Below, one piece after another: positions 21,865-33,224 of a DNA stretch of 64,000 bases (its first letter is position 1; each line of letters begins with the position of its first letter). The DNA comes from Lepidurus packardi (taxonomy: Eukaryota > Arthropoda > Branchiopoda > Notostraca > Triopsidae). The position numbers were made by a program, and so were the translations under genes. The notes under the pieces are model-generated. The model was not told the origin of the DNA, made no database searches, and was given only the letters and a program-made list of their open reading frames with translations. Where the stretch lies: positions 4,794,565 through 4,858,564 of the forward strand of contig JAKZAN010000001.1 in NCBI GenBank assembly GCA_023053545.1. Reading direction: 5' to 3'.

Positions 21865-23100
21865 CTACGGTTTAGAATTTTGAGCGATAGCTTGACCTAC
21901 TCGAACGATTTGCCCAAGCTGGACGGTAAATTTAAAGTCCTTGGGGGCCTGAAAAATAAGGACAATTGTAGAGGCAAAGTTAAACTCACCGAATACTTCA
22001 CCTTTCTCCTGATGGAGACCCTCCCCGCCTGCACGTTCCTTGCGGAAGTAGTAGTCCGTCGTCTTGCGACGTCCAGCACGACAGTATGTTTCCAATTCCT
22101 ACAATAAAAAGAAAAGAAAACTGTTAAGTCACTTTAAAAAACGCAAACTCGTCGACTAACTTACCGGGTCTTTATAGACGTATATGGAGCCGACATTGGT
22201 AGCTCCTACCGCTGTCATGCTGAACAAGCCGTACTGCCACTGGCCAAAGTAAACGGCTCGCTCGTTGAGGGCAAGTAAGCCGGGGACCCATTTGCAAACG
22301 CTTGGGTTCACACTAAACATTTCCTCTAAGATAATATTCCGGTTAGTAACACCCCTTGTTGTTCTCATGACGAATTACCTGGAAAATGTCGCCGCAATGA
22401 AATGTCCCAGTCAACGGGGGAATGAAACTCATAGTAGTCCCCGGGCGCCTGCTGGATGAAACAGTAGTGGAGGCCGGAGGTTGGGGACCCTGTTGAGAGT
22501 TGCACCAGTTCAGAGGGTCCCAAAAACTGGCTCAGGGAGTAAGGCACCCCCTTCACCTGTCCCAACAGTCCATTCTGGTCCACTGCGCCCAAATGGAGGA
22601 CTTTCCCATCGGCTGGTGACACCTGTTGTAGAAAACAAACAATATTTAGTACGAGAAATGAGTGCATAAAAAACCCAATCAACTTACAATGCAGCCCGTA
22701 GTGTCGATAGGGCGTGCGCCTGGTTTAAGCGGCCGTCGAAAAAATTCGCCCATGCTGGAGTGGTCTGATGATGATACGGCTTCTTCGACGTTTACGCCAA
22801 ACCTCCGCTCGTAGAAGCCAAGGACCTGCTTCCTCGTCCACTGAGGCAAACGGGTGTTGGCCAGTCGCCCCCAGATGCGCGACAGGGTCGCCCAGGGCAA
22901 GCTGCGATAAGCACGTACCTGTTAACCAAGATAAAAGCATATTAGGTACTTGACTCACATAGCAATTGCTACGCCAGATAGATACAGAAGATCGTATTAG
23001 TCAAAAGAAATCCCCTTAGGGGATTGTATTGATCTTACCTTAAAGGCTCGCGCACAGGCATGCCACGAACGAGGCAAAGCGATCCGTGGAGCAGCGTCAT
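21865..23100 (-). CDS. PISD: Phosphatidylserine decarboxylase, type 2 copy with altered catalytic motifs, unit C
   Basis: Exons: 23039-23100, 22688-22918, 22379-22622, 22165-22325 and 21865-22098. All are open and correctly phased. The conserved DYHRFHSP reads DYYEFHSP (first catalytic-region His lost) and the self-cleavage FGST reads FAST (Gly to Ala). It also has two codons fewer in the exon encoding EEAASDN/EEAVSSS and CFIQQ instead of CVIYL. Loss of both motif residues argues for an inactive decarboxylase despite open exons; it may be decaying or serve another role. Further 5' signals at about 23468-23518 resemble unit A. Confidence 0.8.
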
Positions 23101-23599
23101 CTGTTAAGTAAAAAACACAAGTCAAGTGTTAGGGAGACTGAAAAAAGGTCCCATAATATATATCACAGAAAAATACGTACGTACAACAAACGTACATAGG
23201 AAACAACAACAGAAAAAAGCTGCTTAGGATTTCAGGAGAATTGGGCCATCCATGACCTCCAAATTACAACAAGACGATCAGGACTTCGTTCACAATTTTT
23301 TATGGGTATTTCTGGAAAATAAAAACCGATTAGGACTCGTGTTACAACTCTGTTGCTTTCTTATCGAAAGGGAAAAACCATAGCACTCGCGGTTGAAACT
23401 ATTTGGCTAAGCTTCTTCTGAGACTAGATGTACTTGAATGGTAAACAAAAAGGCAAAAAACGCTTACCCATGGTCCAGGCAACCCGTACGAAATGAGGAA
23501 CCTTCTAAGGTTGAAAAACTGAGGGCACAATACACGAAAACTTTGGGAGAAAATGTAAAAGGCTCCTTCCTGGTTAACGATAGCAAGAAGACTTACCAA

Positions 23600-23800
23600 A
23601 ACAAGTGACAACAATGAAAGTTATAGCGTCACTTGGCGTCACTTCCGGGGTGGCCAGTTCATTGCGTCATTGGTTCCCGAACCCGCTTCCTTCGGGTTGC
23701 TATCCCCAGCATCAACGGTAGAGGATTGGACGAATAGGCGATATGTTGACGCCCTCTTTACCGGTGTCTGGGCGACACTTGATTAATATGGCGGCAAAAC
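23600..23800. promoter_or_regulatory. Shared PISD/NOG1 promoter region, unit C
   Basis: Same elements as unit A. From here to about 24190 lies the conserved non-coding NOG1 5' side without readable exons. Confidence 0.4.
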
Positions 23801-24188
23801 AACTCCTGTATGACACCTATAAATAGTCCAAAAATATGAGTTCCCTGGTTTCACCGACTGTGGAAAAGAATACGGGGTAGAACCAGGAGTTCATGATAGA
23901 AATGGGTCGGGTGAACGTAAGCTTGGTTAATTTCTAGTTAAGTATTCATATTTTTATGTATACTAATAACAGCTGGAAAGACAAAATTCAGATGCAAAAC
24001 CTGATGAGAGAACGCGTGGTAGCCACACAGATAGCTCGAGCATGAGAATAGCTATATTGGATTGGAGTTTTTTCTATTGTGAGTGCATTATTAAGGATTG
24101 ATGGGTAACAAACTTCAAACTCTCTATACTAACATACTTACAGTGCTTGTACCTGTCATGTTTCTCACCTTCAAGTTATAAAAGGACC

Positions 24189-24924
24189 AGAAGACCTGGC
24201 CTACTATTGCCCTTATTTCTGAGCAATGCGGACACAGCCTTGAAGAACAGATTCATCTCTTTGAGAGCATCAAGCCACTATTTACTAAAGGTATATGCTT
24301 CATTATCCAGTGTGATATTTTTACTAATATTTGCTTTATTAGCCCATGCTTGTTACTTTCAAAAAGCGTTCGAGAATGATCATGTCCCAATTGTGCAAAT
24401 GTCTACCGTCACCGAAGAAGGAGTAGTGGAAGTAAAGACAGACGTAAGGGCGGATTATTTATTGGTTTTCTGGTGTTCAATTTGGATTGTCTAGGCTTGT
24501 GAGCGTTGATTGCTAGCGCATCGTGTGGAAGGCAAGATGCGTAGCTAGAAGGTAGAAGGCGTCTTGAACCGTCTAAACGTAGGCGAACCCAGGCGAAAAG
24601 ATAACGTTGTTCGTCCAGTTTGCATTCCGGACTCTGTTTCGCAGAAGAAAGCAGCTCAAGCTGAGAAGGAGAAAACAAAAAGGACGGGACGAGCTATCGA
24701 ATTGGAACAAGGGGACGACCACATTGTGGATTACAGAAAGAATTATGACCTGCCATACGACTTCAAATACGACAAAATTCCAGAATTCTGATAAAACAAA
24801 AACATTGCCGACTACATTGATCCGGATCTTATGGTGGTTAGTTTACCGTTTTATCTCCGGCCGGTTTTTTTTACTTTGTTATTTAAAAAAAAAAAAAGAA
24901 ATTGGAGCAGTTGGAAAAGGCTAA
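24189..24924 (+). pseudogene. GTPBP4: NOG1/GTPBP4 pseudogene, 3'-deleted, unit C
   Basis: Practically identical to unit A (X3-type exon 24495-24833), with the same stops and the same join to the 3' flank. Followed by the filled target site of non-LTR copy D. Confidence 0.8.
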
Positions 24925-24980
24925 CTGGGTAGTTTCGAAATCATTTATGGCCCTTGAAATTAAATCTGGAAGGACTTGAG

Positions 24981-24994
24981 AAGAGAATACAAGT
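24981..24994. repeat. 5' target-site duplication of non-LTR copy D
   Basis: AAGAGAATACAAGT, repeated at 29715-29728; the same duplication as around copy B, as expected if one insertion was later copied with its unit. Confidence 0.9.
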
Positions 24995-25209
24995 GAAGCT
25001 TCCGCAGACGTGTACGTGTGCGGACGTGCTTTTTCAACGTTCCAAGCCCAGAGTTTTTCCTTTTTTTTTTCTCTCCCGCAGTTTTAGTGTTTAGTGCTAC
25101 CTACGAATAGTTTTGATTGCTGGTTAACTGTCAAGCACACAGTTAAAACTAACTCCTGCTTAAATTTGCACAAGTGTATTAAACTTATTTGGGTTTGTTG
25201 TATGGTGAC

Positions 25210-26442
25210 ATGATGCGCTCACCTGAGCCCTCCTCCAGAGGGAGGAGGGACATCACTCGCGGTGACTCAACAAACAATGAGAATAACCCCGAGAGCATGG
25301 AAACCAACGCGGCCTCGCTCGAACCCCCGAAAAAGAAAAAGGTTAAAGACTTTCCGAATCCGAATAACCCTTCCGAAATGTTCGAATCCCTCAGAAAACA
25401 AAACGAAGAGCTGTCAAACCAAGTGACAATCCTCAATTGCAAAGTCGAGGACCTTCTCCCAATTGCTGAATGTGTTCCCCAGCTTCAAGCGGAGGTTAAA
25501 TACCTGAGAGAACTCATCAACAAACATGGAATCCAACCAAAACCTACTCCGTCGCCAATGGAAGGTCCTTGGTCCGTGGTAAACCGAAAACGGCCTTTAC
25601 CCAAATCAACAAAGCCCGCCGCCTCCCCTATTCAATCAAGCCAACCCAGCCCGACGAATTACCAAAGACGACAACAAGATGAGCTTATCGTCTATGTTGA
25701 ACAATTGAATGACGGAAAGAAGAAAGAAGTAGTCAAAAGAGAAGACTTACTACGTAATCTGGACAGGGACTTGCTTAAAAAGTTTGGCCCCAAGGCTCCC
25801 AACGTGATCGTGGCACGGAAAACGAAGAATTTAGTCGAACTCACACTTGGAAGCGAACGGGAAAAGAGTGAAACAGAGAACCTCCTTCATGACACCACTT
25901 TGGACTCACTCGGCCCGATAAAAGTAACCTGCCCGAAACCACGTAAAGATTTAGTCATCCACCAAATCCCCAAACAATTTAACTACGAAGAAATCGCCTC
26001 CCACCTGACTAGGAAAAACATAGCCACACAAATCGAGTTCACTGCTGAGTCTCTACGCTGGCTGAACCCTGACAGCACGAAAGCCTTTGGTTCAATCCTG
26101 TTCACGTGCCCTTCGACTGACGCTAAAACGAGGCTGCTTAACCGAGGCTACCTATATGCCTTCAGCAGATCTGTACAGCTCGAAGACCGCCGCCAAGAGC
26201 ATTTCACACAGTGCTATAACTGTCAGAAGTACGGTCACACCGCATTTTACTGCAAAGAAACACACCCGACTTGTGGGAAATGCTCGGACAAACACAACAC
26301 GAAAGAATGCACAAACAATACAAGGAAATGCCGAAACTGCGGAAGTAATCACTACTCCTTTGAAAGTAGCTGCCCAACGCGTATTGCTGAAAGGCAAAAA
26401 CGCAACCCCACCGTTTCCCAAATCCATGCCCAAATCTATTGA
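25210..26442 (+). CDS. Non-LTR ORF1 gag-like protein, copy D
   Basis: 410 residues from ATG 25210, identical in translation to copy B: NLS-like PPKKKKVK, leucine-rich coiled coil, three CCHC knuckles. Intact. Confidence 0.9.
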   Translation: MMRSPEPSSRGRRDITRGDSTNNENNPESMETNAASLEPPKKKKVKDFPNPNNPSEMFESLRKQNEELSNQVTILNCKVEDLLPIAECVPQLQAEVKYLRELINKHGIQPKPTPSPMEGPWSVVNRKRPLPKSTKPAASPIQSSQPSPTNYQRRQQDELIVYVEQLNDGKKKEVVKREDLLRNLDRDLLKKFGPKAPNVIVARKTKNLVELTLGSEREKSETENLLHDTTLDSLGPIKVTCPKPRKDLVIHQIPKQFNYEEIASHLTRKNIATQIEFTAESLRWLNPDSTKAFGSILFTCPSTDAKTRLLNRGYLYAFSRSVQLEDRRQEHFTQCYNCQKYGHTAFYCKETHPTCGKCSDKHNTKECTNNTRKCRNCGSNHYSFESSCPTRIAERQKRNPTVSQIHAQIY

Positions 26443-29400
26443 CAGACGGAATAAAAATAATCTTCCATAACATAAGGAAAAGCAATGCTCAGCTGTCAGA
26501 AACGCTAAGAGAAGCTAACGACTTTAACGCTGACATTATAGCCATAATCGAACCCCCATCTAATCCCTCGACTCCCCTTTTTCATCACTTCACCTCATTC
26601 GAATCCCAGAGTGATTATAAAGGTGTTATATGCTTCAAAAGATGCAGAACACCTAACGTTTCTGTAGTTACCGTAACAGACTTATATTCGATTATAAAAA
26701 TAACCCCAAAAGCATTTACACCCATATTCCTAATCATTGTGTACAGAAGACATACTGAGGACCTTGCGGAGCTTATGACCGAAATCTGGAGAGAACTACC
26801 TTCATCTTTCCAGAACGTAATTCTCTGCGGAGACTTCAACGCCCATCATTGGCACTGGGAGAACAAACCAGCAGATAAACCTGGAAGACAACTTTTCGAT
26901 TTTATTACCGAAAAAAAATTAATTCTGCTCAATAGTTGGAATGTCTGCACCTTTAACAATGAAAGAGGAGACTTTTCAACTCTCGATTTGGCCTTTGCCT
27001 CTCCAAATATTGCTTTTTTAATAGACCTGCAAATTATCGACAAAACTTTTTTCCCAAACCTATCAGATCACGAAGCCATCCGCTTGTACATCGATATTCG
27101 AATCGAAAAACCTAAACAGGAAATATGGAACTACAACAAAACAAACTGGCCAAAACTAAATGCGGACCTGGAACTAACACTACAGAGGATAAAGGAGGCA
27201 CTGTCCGACATAGATACAGTGGAAAAACTCGACACCGCAGTTAACCTTTTAACTGAAGCTCTCTACAACTGCGCCCAGGTACACATACCCAAAAGAAACA
27301 TTACGAATCGAAAAAACCCGTGGTGGAATAACCAGCTCAATCTGCTTCGAAAGGATGTAGCAAAATCACTCAGGGCTTACCGTGTCTTCCCAAGCTCGCT
27401 TAACGAACGCAAGTGGAAAGATGCTAGAAATAGCTATACGACAAAAGTACGCATCACCAAGGAAGAATACTGGAAGCGAAAATTAGACACTTCAGATTCT
27501 CGAGTGTTATGGAACCTGGAAAGAAAATTTCGTGAATCAAGAAATTCTCTCTCCCTAGACCAACTTCTGGACGACAATCGTAAACCTTTTGCCAATGAAA
27601 TCTCGAAGCTTAATTACCTTGCTGCTAAACTTCTCGATTGTAAAAGCTTCCCTCCCTCCACTGTAAACCAACATAAACAAACAAGACGTACACACCCACA
27701 AAAGACTAGACAAAAAGACTTACCAACTGTGACTTTAGAAGAATTGGAACAAATAGTTCACTCCTTACCGAATATGAAAGCGCCTGGAATTGACTGCATA
27801 CAACCAATCCTAATTAAAAAGACGTGGCAAACAATAAAAAGGACCACTATGGACATCTTTAATTCTAGCCTCAGACTATGTCACTTCCCCACTGCATGGA
27901 AAACAGCAAAAATATTAGCTCTTCCAAAGCCAAATAAGGCTGACTACTCTAGCTTTAAAAACTTTCGCCCGATTGCCCTCTTGCCCTGTCTAGGCAAAGT
28001 CCTTGAAAAAGCAATCGCAGCCAAATTGTCGGAAATGTTAGAGAGTCATAAAGCCCTGTCTAACAACCAATGGGGTTTCCGACCAAACAGGTCAACGACA
28101 AACGCGATGCTGCAATTGTCAGACAAAGTGCTTTCCGGCTTTGACAACGGCAAAGTAACCTCAGCTCTGTTACTGGATATCGAAGGCGCATTCAATAACG
28201 TAAATCACGGAAAACTCTGCCGGGAAGCGGAAAAGAAAAAGATACCAGCTTACCTAGTAAACTGGATTAAGAGTTTTCTGGTTAACAGACGCGGCTTCAT
28301 CGCTAACGGACACAATAGGAGCGAAGCTTTTGGCATAGAAAAAGGGGTGCCTCAAGGGTCACCCCTCTCACCTGTACTGTTCACTATATACGTCGATGGA
28401 GCTCTCTCGTTAGTTAAAGCCAAGAACTCCCTATCAACGGGCTTTGCGGATGATATCCTATTAGCAACCACGAGCTCTTCCGAAAATATAAATATTGGCC
28501 GATTACAAAATGCACTAATATCGCTAGAAAAATGGGGGAAAAGACTGAGCCTAAACTTCGCCAAATCCAAAACAGAGCTTATACATTTCTCCCGAAAACG
28601 TTTCCAAGACCCCGTTCCTCTGGAGTGGGGAGAAGAAATTATCCACGCAAAAAACAGTGTACGGTACCTAGGCCTACAATATGATTCAAGGCTCGACTGG
28701 TCAGCCCACGCAAGTCTTCTCGCTTCCAAGGGCAGCCACACCATCTTCAAATTAAGAAAACTAGTGCAATTCATCCCCTCCATAAGAATAGATCAACTAA
28801 CAACTATAGTCAAGAGCACACTGTACTCAAGAATATTATATGGGTTACCTGCCTTGGCGAATGCGAATCTGCAGAACCTACTCCCTGTGCGAGCGCTACA
28901 CAGGCAAGCGCTCTTACTCATCACCGGCGCCCTAAAAACCACCCCTACTGCATCCCTCGAAGTAGAAGCGGGTATCCCTCCTTTAGATCTTCTCACGTTG
29001 AAAACGCTCCTACGATTCGCCCAGAAACTACCGGACGGACCAATTACGAAACCAAAACACGGAAGGTATAACACTTGCACCCAGAGAATGATATCTTACA
29101 AGAATACTTACCCCATATCGGACAAATCCATGAACAAAAAGGCTGCGATGAACCTCATCATTCTTCAAAAATGGCAAAAGAAATGGTCTGACGCATCATC
29201 AACACTCAGAGACTTACATGTTACCCCGACCTTAAAACCAATTTGTAAACTCAAACTAGACAGAAAGACAATATCGACACTCATAAAATTAAGAACTGCC
29301 CATTTCTCGACTAAGACTTACCTCCACAGAATAAGAAAGACCGACGAGACGACCTGCACCTGCAACGGACTTTCAAAACAAGACCTTATACATGTTTTTT

Positions 29401-29561
29401 TCCACTGCAGACTACTCAACAGACAACGAGCACTGCTGCTCAGACATCTTTCAAGAAAAAGACTACACTTTAATCCGGACAATATTCTGACGAATACAAC
29501 AGTTTTCCCCGCGACTCATATCTTTGCAACAGAGGCACTCAACATCCTAAAGAGCAATTAG
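26439..29561 (+). CDS. Non-LTR ORF2 endonuclease-reverse transcriptase, copy D
   Basis: Intact frame of about 1040 codons with GDFNAHHWHW, SDHEAI, FADD and the C-terminal CxC..H..HC motif. It matches copy B including the Ser that differs from copy A. It overlaps the ORF1 stop and has no AUG before the endonuclease motifs. Confidence 0.9.
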   Translation: MTDGIKIIFHNIRKSNAQLSETLREANDFNADIIAIIEPPSNPSTPLFHHFTSFESQSDYKGVICFKRCRTPNVSVVTVTDLYSIIKITPKAFTPIFLIIVYRRHTEDLAELMTEIWRELPSSFQNVILCGDFNAHHWHWENKPADKPGRQLFDFITEKKLILLNSWNVCTFNNERGDFSTLDLAFASPNIAFLIDLQIIDKTFFPNLSDHEAIRLYIDIRIEKPKQEIWNYNKTNWPKLNADLELTLQRIKEALSDIDTVEKLDTAVNLLTEALYNCAQVHIPKRNITNRKNPWWNNQLNLLRKDVAKSLRAYRVFPSSLNERKWKDARNSYTTKVRITKEEYWKRKLDTSDSRVLWNLERKFRESRNSLSLDQLLDDNRKPFANEISKLNYLAAKLLDCKSFPPSTVNQHKQTRRTHPQKTRQKDLPTVTLEELEQIVHSLPNMKAPGIDCIQPILIKKTWQTIKRTTMDIFNSSLRLCHFPTAWKTAKILALPKPNKADYSSFKNFRPIALLPCLGKVLEKAIAAKLSEMLESHKALSNNQWGFRPNRSTTNAMLQLSDKVLSGFDNGKVTSALLLDIEGAFNNVNHGKLCREAEKKKIPAYLVNWIKSFLVNRRGFIANGHNRSEAFGIEKGVPQGSPLSPVLFTIYVDGALSLVKAKNSLSTGFADDILLATTSSSENINIGRLQNALISLEKWGKRLSLNFAKSKTELIHFSRKRFQDPVPLEWGEEIIHAKNSVRYLGLQYDSRLDWSAHASLLASKGSHTIFKLRKLVQFIPSIRIDQLTTIVKSTLYSRILYGLPALANANLQNLLPVRALHRQALLLITGALKTTPTASLEVEAGIPPLDLLTLKTLLRFAQKLPDGPITKPKHGRYNTCTQRMISYKNTYPISDKSMNKKAAMNLIILQKWQKKWSDASSTLRDLHVTPTLKPICKLKLDRKTISTLIKLRTAHFSTKTYLHRIRKTDETTCTCNGLSKQDLIHVFFHCRLLNRQRALLLRHLSRKRLHFNPDNILTNTTVFPATHIFATEALNILKSN

Positions 29562-29728
29562 CTTAAGAATATCTTCCTAACTTAAGTTGGCATTCGTGCG
29601 AAGACCAACTGGTACACTATGTGAAGCCATCAAGTTGTTTGTGTCACTGTAAACCCTAAGTCAGCAACGAGCATTAGCTCACGCTACAAATACACGGTAA
29701 AAAAAAAAAAAAAAAAGAGAATACAAGT

Positions 29729-30837
29729 TTGCCTTGAAATAAACTTTGAAATGACTTTTTACTCGTTTATTACTGCTGATTTTGAGATGTTTTTGACTTT
29801 CCTTCAGTTCCAAATGAGCTGTTTTGCTCCCTCCCCCCGTAATACGTACTTGCGTATTTGTTGTACCCATAGAGCGCTCCCTGTAATACGTACTTGCTTA
29901 TTAGAAATAGACGAAAGAACAATGTCTGAACCTTACAAATCGGACTTTCCGGATGCAAGGTCTACAAAACTTCTCTTAAAAGGTGCTCTCATCCATCCTA
30001 TTCTTCAGAAGTAGCCCCTAATCACAACGCAGGGACCATCTTATTTTTACTCATACCCAAATCCTCCACATTTGGTGCCGTGACCAGGATGAGCCGCACA
30101 GAAACGAAGTCCATTGATTGAGTGAAGATCAAATCCTCTCTACTTTCTCAACCCATCGTTAATACCTTCGAAACAATGAATAACCTTGAGCAAGAAGACG
30201 CCCCCACGAAACAAGAAGCCACTGCTGATCTCCTGAGCTCCCTCGAAGAATACCTTCAAGACTTGAAAGTCCTTTATCAAGAAATCGAAGACAAGTGACC
30301 TCGAAGACGTCCTGAAAACTCATTTCGACGTCCTGAAAAAACTAAAGCAATCGTGGAATGGTCCCGACCAGTGATGAATTGAATAGTTTCCTCGATCTTC
30401 ATACTATCGTCGATTTGTGAAAGGTTTTGCTGACATTGCCAAGCCGCTATATAAACTAACCGAAAAGAATGTTCCCTTTGAGTGGTCCGTGTTATGTGAG
30501 GAAGCTCTTACAGATCCTAAACGGCTCCTTTCTTCAACTCCTGTACTCGCTTTTCCTGATCTGTCCAAAACACTTCTAGTGGACAGCAACGCCAGTAATA
30601 TTGGGCTAGGAGCCGTGTTGTCACAAGAAATTGACGGTGTTGAACGGCCTATAGCATATGCAAGTCCATGCTTGATGAGACCAGAGAGTCGTTACTGTGT
30701 AACGCGGAAGGAGCTCCAGGCAGTTAAATTTGCTGTAATGCAATTTAGCCACTATCTCTTTTAGCACTTAGCTATTATGCAAGCCGGACTTGCGCTACCA
30801 TTAAAGGTACCATTCCCGACAGGAAAAAAATAGACAA
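29729..30837 (+). mobile_element. Gypsy remnant, short form, unit D
   Basis: Internally deleted form as in unit C (RNase H SNAS motif, stop after HYLF near 30764, jump to the pol end). The leader carries small differences shared with unit F (GAAAGAACAATG; CGGACTTTCCGGATGCAAGG), pointing to recombination between units. Confidence 0.85.
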
Positions 30838-30981
30838 ACGTTACACAATAAAATTTGTATTGAAGAAAATTCACTGAGAGGATACAAAAAATCACCACAC
30901 AAAAAATCACGATAATTTTCACGCAAAGTACGGAAATTTCACTGAAACGAATAGCCAGACATCTTAGAACCCACATCAATG

Positions 30982-32217
30982 CTACGGTTTAGAATTTTGA
31001 GCGATAGCTTGACCTACTCGAACGATTTGCCCAAGCTGGACGGTAAATTTAAAGTCCTTGGGGGCCTGAAAAATAAGGACAATTGTAGAGGCAAAGTTAA
31101 ACTCACCGAATACTTCACCTTTCTCCTGATGGAGACCCTCCCCGCCTGCACGTTCCTTGCGGAAGTAGTAGTCCGTCGTCTTGCGACGTCCAGCACGACA
31201 GTATGTTTCCAATTCCTACAATAAAAAGAAAAGAAAACTGTTAAGTCACTTTAAAAAACGCAAACTCGTCGACTAACTTACCGGGTCTTTATAGACGTAT
31301 ATGGAGCCGACATTGGTAGCTCCTACCGCTGTCATGCTGAACAAGCCGTACTGCCACTGGCCAAAGTAAACGGCTCGCTCGTTGAGGGCAAGTAAGCCGG
31401 GGACCCATTTGCAAACGCTTGGGTTCACACTAAACATTTCCTCTAAGATAATATTCCGGTTAGTAACACCCCTTGTTGTTCTCATGACGAATTACCTGGA
31501 AAATGTCGCCGCAATGAAATGTCCCAGTCAACGGGGGAATGAAACTCATAGTAGTCCCCGGGCGCCTGCTGGATGAAACAGTAGTGGAGGCCGGAGGTTG
31601 GGGACCCTGTTGAGAGTTGCACCAGTTCAGAGGGTCCCAAAAACTGGCTCAGGGAGTAAGGCACCCCCTTCACCTGTCCCAACAGTCCATTCTGGTCCAC
31701 TGCGCCCAAATGGAGGACTTTCCCATCGGCTGGTGACACCTGTTGTAGAAAACAAACAATATTTAGTACGAGAAATGAGTGCATAAAAAACCCAATCAAC
31801 TTACAATGCAGCCCGTAGTGTCGATAGGGCGTGCGCCTGGTTTAAGCGGCCGTCGAAAAAATTCGCCCATGCTGGAGTGGTCTGATGATGATACGGCTTC
31901 TTCGACGTTTACGCCAAACCTCCGCTCGTAGAAGCCAAGGACCTGCTTCCTCGTCCACTGAGGCAAACGGGTGTTGGCCAGTCGCCCCCAGATGCGCGAC
32001 AGGGTCGCCCAGGGCAAGCTGCGATAAGCACGTACCTGTTAACCAAGATAAAAGCATATTAGGTACTTGACTCACATAGCAATTGCTACGCCAGATAGAT
32101 ACAGAAGATCGTATTAGTCAAAAGAAATCCCCTTAGGGGATTGTATTGATCTTACCTTAAAGGCTCGCGCACAGGCATGCCACGAACGAGGCAAAGCGAT
32201 CCGTGGAGCAGCGTCAT
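30982..32217 (-). CDS. PISD: Phosphatidylserine decarboxylase, type 2 copy, unit D
   Basis: Exons: 32156-32217, 31805-32035, 31496-31739, 31282-31442 and 30982-31215, identical in translation to unit C: DYYEFHSP and FAST. All splice sites are kept. Upstream, tentative 5' exon sequence near 32585-32635 has an ATAAGGAACCTTTTAAGG variant shared with the sequence left of the MULE insertion in unit F. Confidence 0.8.
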
Positions 32218-32653
32218 CTGTTAAGTAAAAAACACAAGTCAAGTGTTAGGGAGACTGAAAAAAGGTCCCATAATATATATCACAGAAAAATACGTACGTA
32301 CAACAAACGTACATAGCAAACAACATACAGAAAAAAGCTGCTTAGGATTTCAGGAGAATTCGGACATCCATGACCTCCAAAGTACAACAAGACGATCAGG
32401 ACTTCGTTCACAATTTTTTATGGGTATTTCTGGAAAATAAAAACCGATTAGGACTCGTGTTACAACTCTGTTGCTTTCTTATCGAAAGGGAAAAACCATA
32501 GCACTCGCGGTTGAAACTATTTGGCTAAGCTTCTTCTGAGACTAGATGTACTTGAATGGCAAACAAAAAGGCAAAAAACGCTTACCCATGGTCCAGGCAA
32601 CCCGGATGAAATAAGGAACCTTTTAAGGTTTAAAAACTGAGGGCACAATACAC

Positions 32654-32660
32654 GAAAACT
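32654..32660. other. Empty MULE target site (GAAAACT)
   Basis: CACGAAAACTTTGGGAG in the PISD 5' intron of unit D is the uninterrupted form of the site that is split by the 17-kb inverted MULE pair at 44912-44918 / 62087-62093. Confidence 0.75.
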
Positions 32661-32739
32661 TTGGGAGAAAATGCAAAATGCTCCTTTCGGGTTAACGATA
32701 GCAAGAAGACTTATCAAAACAAGTGACAAACAATGAAAG

Positions 32740-33200
32740 TTATAGCGTCACTTGGCGTAACTTCCGGGGTGGCCAGTTCCGGGTTCATTGCGTCATCTAG
32801 TGGAGGGGAGAAGGGCGGGAATTTCAAATCTTTACTATCACATTGGCAGGAAATCGAGGACCAAACCTAAAAATTTCCTTTACAATTACATAGTCCACCT
32901 TAAAGAAAAATAGAGTTGCTAACTTCTCGTCATAATGGCGACTTAGAGGGCTTTCTCCGGCAATAACTTGCATATGAATCTTAAATGATCTTAGAGATTC
33001 GAATCTGTCATGTCATGTTTCCGTTCACCAGATGGCGTAACGAACCCGGAGTGTCGGAGTACGTCTTTGGTTAGTTCCCGAACCCGCTTCCTTCGGGTTG
33101 TTATCAACAGCATCAACGGTAGAGGGTTGGACTAATATGCGATATGTTGACGGCTTCTTTACCGGTGTCTGGGCGACATTTGATTAATATGGCGGCAAAA
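32740..33200. promoter_or_regulatory. Variant PISD/NOG1 promoter region with about 280-bp extra segment, unit D
   Basis: Compared with A, B, C and E, a segment of about 280 bp (about 32796-33077) sits between CATTGCGTCAT and GTTCCCGAACCCGC. It contains GGGCGGG (GC box), a second ATAATGGCGAC and, at its edges, CATCTAGTGG and CACCAGATGGCG. It could be an ancestral segment lost elsewhere or an insertion. The same variant is in unit G. Confidence 0.45.
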
Positions 33201-33224
33201 CAACTCCTGTATAACACCTATAAA

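Larger units (their letters stand above)
24995..29716 (+). mobile_element. Non-LTR retrotransposon, complete copy D
   Basis: The same 4.72-kb structure as copy B, with an 18-A tail at 29699-29716. Protein sequences of both ORFs equal those of copy B. Downstream the unit differs from B (short gypsy form, type 2 PISD), so the duplication boundary lies inside or just beyond the element. Confidence 0.93.
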
